Shown: piece by piece, positions 52,625-59,761 of the stretch
Layout: each line of letters begins with the position of its first letter
Position numbering within the stretch: the stretch's first letter is position 1
Source: Microbacterium sp. EST19A
GTDB taxonomy: Bacteria; Actinomycetota; Actinomycetes; Actinomycetales; Microbacteriaceae
Direction of reading: 5' to 3'
NCBI RefSeq assembly: GCF_019969685.1
Contig: NZ_JAHXYZ010000002.1
Span: forward strand, 1,426,001-1,490,000
Length of the DNA: 64,000 nt
Notes under the pieces: model-generated
Database searches by the model: none
The model's input: the letters and a program-made list of their open reading frames with translations, nothing else
What the model was told of the DNA's origin: nothing
Program-made: the position numbers and the translations under genes

Positions 52625-53326
52625 GTGGCAGATCGCAGGAGCGGGCAGCAGTTCTCGACCGAGAGGTTCAAGGCGTTCGCCGACGCCGTCGTCGCGATCG
52701 CGATGACGCTGTTGATCCTTCCGCTGCTGGAGTCGGTGTCGGATGCCGCCTCCAAGCATGTGAGCACCGGCGAGTTCCTCGCGGAGGAATGGGGACAGCT
52801 GTTCAGCTTCGCGCTCAGCTTCCTGCTGATCGCGAACTTCTGGATGGAGCACCACAACCAGTACACCGCGGTCAGGGCAGTCACCCCCATGCTGCTGTGG
52901 ATCAACATCGCGTGGCTGGCGACCATCGTGTGGCTGCCGGTGCCGACGGCGATGCTCGGCCAGATGGACACCGACCCGCTGCAGGAGGTCGTCTACATCG
53001 GCACGCTGATCCTCACGCAGATCACCACCTTCGCGGCGAAGCTCTACCTGCTGCGGCATCCGGACCTCACCACCGCGCCCGCATCGCGGATCCGGTTGGA
53101 CATCGCCGGTGACGTCGCGTCGATCATCCTCTTCGCGGCGGCGCTGGCGATCGCCGTCTCCATCGGCGGCAAAGGGTACTTCGCGCTGCTGCTCCTGCTG
53201 CTCACGGGCGTATTCGCGAAGCTGCTGTATCGGATCTGGATGCGGGCTTCGCCGCGTCAGGCCGATGACACGGTCGATGAGGCGTCCGGAGACGGCGAGC
53301 CGGAGAAGCCGGCGACGCGCGGGTAG
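52625..53326 (+). CDS. TMEM175-like (DUF1211) membrane protein, possible potassium channel
   Basis: A 233-residue protein with about six hydrophobic segments. The N-terminal RFKAFADAVVAIAMTLLILP matches the family signature RFxxFxDxVxAIxxTLL that lines the pore of TMEM175 channels; the usual FSD is AFAD here, so one residue differs. Bacterial relatives conduct potassium, but the function here is inferred from family only. The GTG is supported by TATTCT-6 nt-GTG. A charged C-terminal tail (about 205-233) is cytoplasmic. Confidence 0.82.
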   Translation: MADRRSGQQFSTERFKAFADAVVAIAMTLLILPLLESVSDAASKHVSTGEFLAEEWGQLFSFALSFLLIANFWMEHHNQYTAVRAVTPMLLWINIAWLATIVWLPVPTAMLGQMDTDPLQEVVYIGTLILTQITTFAAKLYLLRHPDLTTAPASRIRLDIAGDVASIILFAAALAIAVSIGGKGYFALLLLLLTGVFAKLLYRIWMRASPRQADDTVDEASGDGEPEKPATRG

Positions 53327-53368
53327 GCTGGTCCGCGGCATCCACCCGTCTTTCTGAGGAGCACACGC

Positions 53369-53860
53369 ATGGGCGCACACGACGCCGTCATCGAGATCCC
53401 GCGCGGCAGCCGCGTGAAGTACGAAGTCGACCACGAGACCGGGCGAGTGCACCTCGACCGCGTGCTCTACACGACGTTCGGCTACCCGGCCGACTACGGC
53501 TACTTCGACAACACCCTCGGCGAGGACGGCGACCCGCTCGACGTGCTCGTGCTCCTCGACCACGCCATCTACCCCGGTGTCGTCGTCGAGGTGCGTCCGG
53601 TGGCCGTGCTGAAGATGAGCGACGAGGCCGGCGGAGACGACAAGCTCGTCGCCGTGCTGTCGAAGGACCCGCGCTGGGCGCACATCCAGGACATCGACGA
53701 CATCGCCGAGTACACGAAGAAGGAGATCGCGCACTTCTTCGAGCACTACAAGGACCTCGAGCCCAACAAGTGGGTCAAGGTCGACGAGTGGGGGAACGCG
53801 GCGGAGGCGCAGCGCATCCTCGACGAGGCGATCGTCCGCGCAGCCGAGCAGGGTCACTGA
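53369..53860 (+). CDS. ppa: Inorganic pyrophosphatase (class I)
   Basis: Hydrolyses pyrophosphate to phosphate and drives biosynthetic reactions. The 163 residues hold the family signature EDGDPLDVLVLL with the three Asp that bind magnesium, plus KYEVDHETGRVHLDR and GYPADYGYF. GAGGAG precedes the ATG. A strong terminator follows. The gene is cytosolic and essential in most bacteria. Confidence 0.97.
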   Translation: MGAHDAVIEIPRGSRVKYEVDHETGRVHLDRVLYTTFGYPADYGYFDNTLGEDGDPLDVLVLLDHAIYPGVVVEVRPVAVLKMSDEAGGDDKLVAVLSKDPRWAHIQDIDDIAEYTKKEIAHFFEHYKDLEPNKWVKVDEWGNAAEAQRILDEAIVRAAEQGH

Positions 53861-53883
53861 CCGCGACGCATCCCGTAGACACG

Positions 53884-53916
53884 AAGACCCCCGACCGCTC
53901 AGCGGTCGGGGGTCTT
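53884..53916. terminator. Bidirectional terminator between ppa and the M23 peptidase gene
   Basis: AAGACCCCCGACCGC (53884-53898) pairs perfectly with GCGGTCGGGGGTCTT (53902-53916) around TCA. The 15-bp stem between convergent genes should stop transcription from both sides. Confidence 0.9.
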
Positions 53917-53936
53917 CTGCATGTCGGTGGGGTCGG

Positions 53937-55286
53937 TCAGACCCAGATGTTCCGATCGGCGAGGAAGTTGATCGGGTTGGTGTACTGGCCGTTGATGTAG
54001 ACCTCGAAGTGGAGGTGGCATCCGAACGAGCCGCCGGTGTTCCCGGCGTAGGCGATGACCTGTCCGGCGTTGACCCACTGGCCGTGACGGACGGCGAATC
54101 CGCCGGGCTTGATGTGCGCGTAGCCGGTGCCGACGCCGCTGCCGTGCTGGATGCGGATGTAGTTGCCGTAGCCGCCGTTGGGGCCGACGTAGTCGACGGT
54201 TCCGCCGTAGGCCGCGTAGATCGCGGCGCCGCAGCCGTTGGCGAGGTCGACGCCGTAGTGCCAGCTCGTCGAGCAGCCGCGCGAGTTGCACTGCTGCGAC
54301 CGCGGACCGTAGCCGGAGCTGCGGTGGCCGCCGTGCGGACGCACCCAGCCTCCGGTGCCGGGTGTCCCGCCGCCGCCGCTGTTGCCACCGGCGTTGGCCG
54401 CGGCTTCTGCGGCTTCGCGCTCCCTGCGAGCCTTGGCCTCGGCCTCGACACCGGCCTGGTATCCGGCGACCGTCGTGGCGGTGGTGTCCTTGAGGGCGGC
54501 GAGCTGCGCCTGCATCGTCCCGAGGTACGTCGACTGCTCGTCGAGCGCGGCCTGAGCGGCATCGGCGGCCGCCTGGGCCGCCTGCATCTTCTCTTCCGCG
54601 ATCTGCTGCAGACGGTCGCGCTCGTTGCGGGCGACGACCGCCTGGTCGCTGAGCGACTGCGCGGAGTTGCGGGCGGCGACCGCGTCGTCGTACACCGACT
54701 GGTTGTACTCGAGGAGCTTGTCCATCGTGCCGAGCCGGGCGAGGAGCTGGTCGGCGTTGTCGGCGGATCCGGCGAAGAAGAGCTCGAGGGAGGTGTCGTC
54801 GCCGCCGTTGCGGTAGAGCTGAGCGGCGACCTGTCCGGCCTTGCGCGCGGACGCGTCGGCGACGGCGGCCTGCTCGTCGGCCTTGGACTGCAGCGTCTCG
54901 GCTTCGGCGATCGCGGCGAAGTAGGCCTGCTGTGCGGCGTAGAACTCGTCGGAGGCGACCTGTGCGGCAGCCTGCGTCTCGGCGACCTTCTGCGTCAGCG
55001 CTGCGATGAGGCCTTCGATACGCGTGACCTCGGCAGCCGCAGCCGCCTCGTTCTGCTTGGCCTTCTGCACGTCGTCCCAGCTGGGGTACGACGCGGCGTA
55101 GGCGGCCGAGACTCCGGACGTGAGACCGAACGCGCTGAGCGCGACGACGCTGAGCGCACCGAGACCGAGGGCCCCGCGGCGGCTGATCCCGCTCTTCGCG
55201 AGGGCGCGACTCTCCGTCGGGCTGGGTGCACAGCCGCATTCCGCGGATGCCGCCTCAGCAGCATCCAGCGTGTTCCTGTCGTTCAC
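53937..55286 (-). CDS. M23 family endopeptidase with N-terminal coiled coil
   Basis: A secreted peptidoglycan hydrolase or activator. The N terminus has SRRGALGLGALSVVALSAF, a twin-arginine-like or long Sec signal, followed by a coiled-coil region (about 70-300, rich in Ala, Glu and Gln), a Gly-rich linker, and a LytM domain (330-449) with HYGVD and HLHF, the zinc-binding motifs. This form resembles EnvC/NlpD-like division factors and mycobacterial RipA partners. The GTG at 55286 follows GGAAGGGG. Two CXXXC-like Cys pairs are seen near the catalytic domain. Its exact role in wall growth is not known. Confidence 0.92.
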   Translation of the reverse strand: MNDRNTLDAAEAASAECGCAPSPTESRALAKSGISRRGALGLGALSVVALSAFGLTSGVSAAYAASYPSWDDVQKAKQNEAAAAAEVTRIEGLIAALTQKVAETQAAAQVASDEFYAAQQAYFAAIAEAETLQSKADEQAAVADASARKAGQVAAQLYRNGGDDTSLELFFAGSADNADQLLARLGTMDKLLEYNQSVYDDAVAARNSAQSLSDQAVVARNERDRLQQIAEEKMQAAQAAADAAQAALDEQSTYLGTMQAQLAALKDTTATTVAGYQAGVEAEAKARREREAAEAAANAGGNSGGGGTPGTGGWVRPHGGHRSSGYGPRSQQCNSRGCSTSWHYGVDLANGCGAAIYAAYGGTVDYVGPNGGYGNYIRIQHGSGVGTGYAHIKPGGFAVRHGQWVNAGQVIAYAGNTGGSFGCHLHFEVYINGQYTNPINFLADRNIWV

Positions 55287-55496
55287 TCGGCCCCTTCCGC
55301 CGGTTTCACACATGTCACACTAACAACAACATTCACATCTGCAACAGGGTGAAGATACGGATGCCACGGCACGCCTGACGTGTCCATCGTCCTCCCGATC
55401 AGCCGTTCGACGAAGCCGCCGCGCCCTCGATTCGCGATTTGCTCAGAACATCCCTTATGCTTGAGCGTCGGCAAGGAAGTCCCCCGGGACTGACTC

Positions 55497-55569
55497 GGCC
55501 CCATCGTTTAGCGGCCTAGGACGCCGCCCTTTCACGGCGGTAGCACGGGTTCGAATCCCGTTGGGGTCA
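55497..55569 (+). tRNA. tRNA-Glu (anticodon TTC)
   Basis: A 73-nt tRNA with acceptor GGCCCCA/TGGGGTC (one G-T pair), anticodon stem CCGCC/GGCGG around CTTTCAC, and T-loop TTCGAAT. CCA is not encoded. It begins the Glu-Asp-Phe cluster. Confidence 0.96.
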
Positions 55570-55598
55570 CTCCATCCGATACAATTGAAAACAAGTAT

Positions 55599-55672
55599 GG
55601 CCCTGTAGCGCAGTTGGTTAGCGTGCCGCCCTGTCACGGCGGAGGTCGCGGGTTCAAGTCCCGTCAGGGTCG
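55599..55672 (+). tRNA. tRNA-Asp (anticodon GTC)
   Basis: A 74-nt tRNA with acceptor GGCCCTG/CAGGGTC, anticodon stem CCGCC/GGCGG around CTGTCAC, and T-loop TTCAAGT. It lies 29 bp after tRNA-Glu and is probably on the same transcript. Confidence 0.96.
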
Positions 55673-55741
55673 CTCCATGCGATGAGCTCTTTCTTCGGAG
55701 GGGGCTCTTCGTCTAGGACGCGACAGGTTCGCCGGTCGCAC

Positions 55742-55814
55742 GGCTCTGTAGCTCAGTTGGTAGAGCGCACGACTGAAAATCGTGAGGTCACGGGATCGAC
55801 GCCCGTCGGAGCCA
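55742..55814 (+). tRNA. tRNA-Phe (anticodon GAA)
   Basis: A 73-nt tRNA with acceptor GGCTCTG/CGGAGCC, anticodon stem CACGA/TCGTG around CTGAAAA, and T-stem ACGGG/CCCGT. The T-loop is ATCGACG instead of TTCxAxx, so the usual T at position 54 is A. Confidence 0.94.
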
Positions 55815-55840
55815 CAGGGTGATCATTACAATCACCTTAG

Positions 55841-55875
55841 AAACCCTCGCCTAGCTTCTACATGGCGGGGGTTTT
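55841..55875 (+). terminator. Terminator of the tRNA cluster
   Basis: AAACCCTCGCC (55841-55851) pairs with GGCGGGGGTTT (55864-55874) with one G-T pair, followed by T. The U-rich end follows the stem. The small hairpin GTGAT/ATCAC lies just before it (55819-55835). Confidence 0.75.
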
Positions 55876-55900
55876 GCCTTTCCCTCAGCAACCGGCGCCG

Positions 55901-56359
55901 TCATCCCTCGAGCGGGAGCGCCCGTTCATCGACGATCGTCCGCATGACGAGCGTGGTGATCAGCCGTTGCACGCCGTGCAGCGCGCTCAGCTTCTCGTCG
56001 TAGATCTGCTGGAAGTGGTCGAGATCCCGTGCGACGACGCGCAGGAGATAGTCCGGTTCACCGAAGAGCCGATCAGCGTCGAGGATGTAGGGGATCTCCG
56101 CGACGGCGGCCTCGAAGGCCGCGATCACGTCGCGAGTGGACTCCCTCATCGTGACGAAGACGAGCGTCTGAAAACTGAAGCCGACGGCGCTCGGGTTCAG
56201 CGTCGCCCGGTAGCCGGTGATCACGCCGTCCCTTTCGAGTTCCCGCAGTCGTCGATGACAGGGCGAGACGGTCAGCTGCACCCGCTCGGCCAGTTCGGTG
56301 AGTGTCTGCCGTCCATCGCGCTGCAGTTCAGCAAGAATCTTCCTGTCCGTGGCATCCAT
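55901..56359 (-). CDS. Lrp/AsnC family regulator
   Basis: A 152-residue amino-acid-responsive regulator: N-terminal helix-turn-helix (TLTELAERVQLTVSPCHRRL) and C-terminal RAM ligand-binding domain (GFSFQTLVFVTM...YLLRVVARDL). The start at 56359 gives the normal family length; the upstream residues do not fit. It diverges from a LysE-type exporter, the common layout in which Lrp-type proteins such as LysG or BrnR control amino-acid export. The palindrome CACTGCAAAGTG lies at 56373-56384 and could be a binding site. Confidence 0.9.
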   Translation of the reverse strand: MDATDRKILAELQRDGRQTLTELAERVQLTVSPCHRRLRELERDGVITGYRATLNPSAVGFSFQTLVFVTMRESTRDVIAAFEAAVAEIPYILDADRLFGEPDYLLRVVARDLDHFQQIYDEKLSALHGVQRLITTLVMRTIVDERALPLEG

Positions 56360-56466
56360 GCAGTGATTCTTCCACTGCAAAGTGTTTTCTGCGAAGAACT
56401 TGGAAGCACATTGCGGAAGTTCGTGAATAGCCTTGCTCACGTGAACCGATGCACAGAAGTCTCGAC

Positions 56467-57084
56467 ATGACGCCCGCGTCGATCCTCGCGTTCTGGGGCG
56501 TCTCGGCGATTTTCGTGGTGACCCCCGGCGCGGACTGGGCCTATGGGATCTCCGCCGGGCTGCAGCGTCGGGTCTTCCCCGCTGTGTGGGGACTCCTGAC
56601 CGGACATGTCGTCGCCACGCTGATCGTCGCCGCGGGTGTCGGAACGCTGATCACCAGCATTCCCGGAGCTCTCACGGCACTCACGCTCGCCGGATCGGCG
56701 TATCTGATCTGGCTTGGCGTCTCCACCCTGCGCCATCCCTCGGCCGTGCAGGTCGGTGGCGATCCGTCTTCCGAGTCCGCGTGGCGCTGGTGGGCGAAAG
56801 GATTCGGCGTGAGCGGGTTGAACCCGAAGGTCTTCCTGCTCTTCCTCGCGGTGCTTCCGCTGTTCACGGATCCCGACACGTCGTGGCCGCTCGCGGTGCA
56901 GATCATCGTGCTGGGACTCGTGCATGTGGCAAGCTGCGCCGTGATGTACATCGTCGTGGGCTTCGGAGCCGACCACCTGCTCCGCGCTCGGCCCGCCGCC
57001 GCCCGGATCGTCAGCCGTACCTCCGGCATCGCGATGATCGCGATCGGGCTCTTCCTCATGATCGAGAGGCTCCTGAACCTGTGA
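56467..57084 (+). CDS. LysE/RhtB family amino-acid exporter
   Basis: A 205-residue membrane protein with about six segments. The family features TPGADWAYGISAGLQRR (usually TPGPxxxxxxxxG) near the N terminus and GLNPKVFLLFLAVLP in the middle are clear. It would export amino acids or related metabolites. The ATG at 56467 is preferred over one six codons upstream because the protein then begins directly with the first membrane segment. It diverges from the Lrp-type regulator and overlaps the next gene as GTGA. Confidence 0.88.
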   Translation: MTPASILAFWGVSAIFVVTPGADWAYGISAGLQRRVFPAVWGLLTGHVVATLIVAAGVGTLITSIPGALTALTLAGSAYLIWLGVSTLRHPSAVQVGGDPSSESAWRWWAKGFGVSGLNPKVFLLFLAVLPLFTDPDTSWPLAVQIIVLGLVHVASCAVMYIVVGFGADHLLRARPAAARIVSRTSGIAMIAIGLFLMIERLLNL

Positions 57085-57869
57085 CAGTCACCGACGAGAC
57101 GGCCGCGTACTTCCATCGCATCGACACGACCAGGTTCCGCCCGACATCTGCCGTGCAGGGCGCCTGGAACACGCGCGAACAGCACATCGCGCCGACGCTG
57201 GGCCTCCTCACGCATCTCCTCGAGACGGATCACCGCTCTCGAAACGCGTCGCCGCTCGATCTCGCTCGCGTGTCATTCGACATCCTCGGCGTTCTGGGCT
57301 TCGATGAGATGGAGAGCTCGGCGCGCGTCATCCGATCCGGGAGGACCATCGAACTCCTCGAGGTCACCCTCAGCCAGGGCGGACGCACGGCGGTGATCGC
57401 CCGCGGATGGTTCCTCGATTCGTCCGACACTGCCGGAGTCGAGGGCAGTAGCCTTCCTCCGATGCCGCCCCGCGAGATCCCGGCCCCCTGGCGTGCCTCC
57501 GGGATCTGGCCCGGAGAATTCGTCACGACCGTCGAGATCCGGCGGCACGAGGACCAGCCTGGACGCGCGCAGTCCTGGTTGCGTCCGCAGCTGCCGCTGC
57601 TCCGCGGCGAGTCCACCAGCTCCAGGGCGCGCCTCCTGGGCGTCGTCGACATCACCAACGGGATCACCCCGCGCAACTCCCCGGACGAACTCGCGTTCCC
57701 GAACGTCGATCTGACCGCGTACCTTTTCCGCGCGCCCGAGACGGAATGGATCGGATTCGACACCACCGTCAGCTACGGACCGCTCGGGCACGGACTGACC
57801 CATACGGTCATTCACGACGAACGGGGGCCGATCGGCACGGTGGCGCAGATGCTCACCCTGCGCGGCTGA
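57081..57869 (+). CDS. Acyl-CoA thioesterase-like (double hotdog) protein
   Basis: A 262-residue protein that looks like a double-hotdog thioesterase of the TesB-like/DUF4442 kind: LARVSFDILG and RSGRTIELLEVTLSQGGRTA resemble the first hotdog, and ITNGITPRNSP with the later WIGFDTTVSYGPLGHGLT the second. GTG at 57081 overlaps the LysE stop, so the two are coupled. The substrate is unknown and the link to amino-acid export is unexplained. Confidence 0.68.
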   Translation: MTVTDETAAYFHRIDTTRFRPTSAVQGAWNTREQHIAPTLGLLTHLLETDHRSRNASPLDLARVSFDILGVLGFDEMESSARVIRSGRTIELLEVTLSQGGRTAVIARGWFLDSSDTAGVEGSSLPPMPPREIPAPWRASGIWPGEFVTTVEIRRHEDQPGRAQSWLRPQLPLLRGESTSSRARLLGVVDITNGITPRNSPDELAFPNVDLTAYLFRAPETEWIGFDTTVSYGPLGHGLTHTVIHDERGPIGTVAQMLTLRG

Positions 57870-57893
57870 GTCTCCCGGGACTCTTCCGTCCGC

Positions 57894-58571
57894 TCAGCTC
57901 TCCCCGGGGATCGCGAACCAGTTCCCCTCGGAGATGACGCGCACACTGCCGTCCACGACCGCGATCGCCGTCTGGTCGTCGATCGCATACGCCGGTCCCC
58001 CGATGTCGGCGCCCCATTCCCGCGCGCTCTCCGAGGTGTTGGACTCCCAGCCGGGATAGTCGAGGTGCGGAAAGATCGAGAAGTCCACGATGCCGAGCGT
58101 CTCGTCGCCGTCCTCCGGCCGCCAGTCCACGAACGCCGCGCCGATTCGGGGCGTCAGCGCCATGCTGCCCCCGCTGACTCCGACCCAGACGGTGTCGGTG
58201 AGCTCCGGCAGGAGTCTCTCGAGTCCCGACTCCCGAATCCAGTGGGCGAGGTACATCGCCTCTCCGCCCTCCACGAGAAGCACATCGGCCTCCCGCACCC
58301 AGGGCTCCCACCGATCACGGTCCACAGTCGGCAGAGCGGTCAGCTCGAGCAGCCCCACCGACTCCCACCCCAGCTCGACCAGATCATGCCGCTCCGGCCA
58401 GCGACCGGCGACCGACCTCCAGGCCGAGAACGGCGAGCACATCGGGTGGCCCCACTGCGCCGTCGGGATGATCAGTGCCGTGCACTCCTCGATCGGCTTG
58501 CCGAGGAGCTCGACCAGTTCGTTGCGGATGGAGTCGTTCGTCACCCCACCTGAGGTCAGCAGCAGCTTCAT
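57894..58571 (-). CDS. Peptidase S51-like / class I glutamine amidotransferase-like protein
   Basis: A 225-residue protein. LLLTSGGVTNDSI begins the fold, and LLVEGGEAMYLA and GVSGGSMALTPRIG are the nucleophile-elbow region with the Ser expected in peptidase E (S51). Family members cut alpha-aspartyl dipeptides; whether the whole triad is intact is uncertain, since later residues differ from the S51 type. The ATG at 58571 gives a good fit. It stands alone. Confidence 0.78.
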   Translation of the reverse strand: MKLLLTSGGVTNDSIRNELVELLGKPIEECTALIIPTAQWGHPMCSPFSAWRSVAGRWPERHDLVELGWESVGLLELTALPTVDRDRWEPWVREADVLLVEGGEAMYLAHWIRESGLERLLPELTDTVWVGVSGGSMALTPRIGAAFVDWRPEDGDETLGIVDFSIFPHLDYPGWESNTSESAREWGADIGGPAYAIDDQTAIAVVDGSVRVISEGNWFAIPGES

Positions 58572-58673
58572 GATCGCTCCCTTCGACGGAACCCTCATTC
58601 TCGCGTTCCCGCGCACACGATCGATAGGGTGAATCGATTCCGCCGCGTGACACCCTCGAGCACTGGAGCACAC

Positions 58674-59066
58674 ATGACCCGCACCAACCGGCCCGTCGGG
58701 GTCACGATCGTCGCCGTCCTGCTGATCGTCACCGGGATCCTGGGCCTGATCGCCGGCATCCTCGCCATCGTCGCGGCGCTCGCCGGCGCGGGAGCGCCCG
58801 GGCATCTCGTCATCCTCGCCATCCTCGCCATCCTGGCCGCGGTGCTGAACCTCGTCTTCGCGGCCGGGATCCTGCGGGGCAATCGCGTCGCCCGTCTGAT
58901 CGTCACGATCGTGCAGGTCATCAGCGTGCTCGGAGCCGTGGCGTCGCTCGCGACCTCCCCGGCCGCCGAGTCGGTCTGGGGTCACATCCTCAACATCGCC
59001 GCGCCCGTGGTGATCATCCTGCTGCTGTGGGCCGGCGAGAAGACGAAGGCGTTCTTCGCGCGGTAA
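58674..59066 (+). CDS. Small tetraspan membrane protein, unknown function
   Basis: A 130-residue protein with four hydrophobic segments (about 8-28, 42-60, 68-88, 100-118) and a short basic end (GEKTKAFFAR). GGAGC precedes the ATG at 58674. A TAGGGT box (58626-58631) is a probable -10. I know no specific family. It could be transcribed with the next two small genes. Confidence 0.7.
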   Translation: MTRTNRPVGVTIVAVLLIVTGILGLIAGILAIVAALAGAGAPGHLVILAILAILAAVLNLVFAAGILRGNRVARLIVTIVQVISVLGAVASLATSPAAESVWGHILNIAAPVVIILLLWAGEKTKAFFAR

Positions 59067-59071
59067 TCGTG

Positions 59072-59389
59072 ATGACCCCTGAGACCCCTGCCCGCCGCAT
59101 CGAGCTGACCATGCACAAGCCGTGGTTCGCGCTGTATGCCGGCATCCGCCCCACCCTCGTGATCGCCGGACGCGGGCAGCCCACGCAGTGGGGAATCGGC
59201 ACCTGGCAGGTTCCCGCCGACGACGCAGCGGTCCTCGGCGTCTTCCTCTTCAACCGGATGTGGCGGTTCGGTCAGGCGGAGCACACGCTGGCGCCCGACG
59301 ACACCGCGCTCGAATACCGGGCACCCGCTCTGCCGTTCCTGCCCGGACGGATCCGCCCGACATCCCCCTCGCGGGCACCGCGCGCCTAG
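59072..59389 (+). CDS. Hypothetical protein (105 residues)
   Basis: A soluble-looking protein starting with MTPETPARRIELTMHKPW and containing GIRPTLVIAGRGQPTQWGIG and VFLFNRMWRFGQ. Its tail is Pro/Arg-rich. It begins 5 bp after the membrane-protein stop. I recognise no family and see no clear ribosome-binding site, so the start is uncertain. Confidence 0.55.
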   Translation: MTPETPARRIELTMHKPWFALYAGIRPTLVIAGRGQPTQWGIGTWQVPADDAAVLGVFLFNRMWRFGQAEHTLAPDDTALEYRAPALPFLPGRIRPTSPSRAPRA

Positions 59390-59392
59390 GAT
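59387..59392 (+). promoter_or_regulatory. -10 box of the glyoxalase-fold gene (leaderless)
   Basis: TAGGAT followed by 6 nt and the ATG at 59399; it lies at the stop of the previous gene. Confidence 0.5.
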
Positions 59393-59398
59393 GCCGAA

Positions 59399-59761
59399 AT
59401 GGCCCCCGACCGCGCACTCCCGAATCTGCCCTCGAGCGACTTCGACGTCACGCAGCGCTTCTACGAGAGCTTCGGCTTCCGGCCGACGTTCCGCGATGAC
59501 GGCTGGATGATCCTGCGGCGGGGCGACGTCGAGATCGAGTTCTTCCCGCACCCCGACGTCGATCCTCTGACGAGCAGCCACCAGTGCACGATCCGGGTCG
59601 ATGACCTGGACGAGCTGTGGCAGGCGATCCACGCGACGGGCGTGCCCGTCGCCCGCAGCGGCCGACCGCGCCTGCACGAGCCTCGTGTCGAGAGCTCCGG
59701 CCTGCGGATCGGCTACCTCGTCGACACCGACGGCACGCAGCTCACGCTCATCCAGAACTAG
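59399..59761 (+). CDS. Glyoxalase/bleomycin-resistance-fold protein
   Basis: A 120-residue vicinal-oxygen-chelate protein closest in form to Ble-type bleomycin-binding proteins: LPSSDFDVTQRFYESFGFRP at the start, ILRRGDVEIEFFPHP, IRVDDLDELWQAI and RIGYLVDTDGTQLTLIQN at the end. Ble-like proteins bind the drug without metal catalysis, but the ligand here is not known. The start is supported by TAGGAT-6 nt-ATG. Its end overlaps the convergent membrane protein gene by 14 bp. Confidence 0.85.
   Translation: MAPDRALPNLPSSDFDVTQRFYESFGFRPTFRDDGWMILRRGDVEIEFFPHPDVDPLTSSHQCTIRVDDLDELWQAIHATGVPVARSGRPRLHEPRVESSGLRIGYLVDTDGTQLTLIQN

Noticed and set aside
55287-55496. c-di-AMP (ydaO) riboswitch upstream of the M23 peptidase gene
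   Set aside because: Such elements often precede wall hydrolases in actinobacteria, but I could not find the conserved core on the minus strand. The gap holds only TGTGACATGTGTGA-like repeats near the gene.
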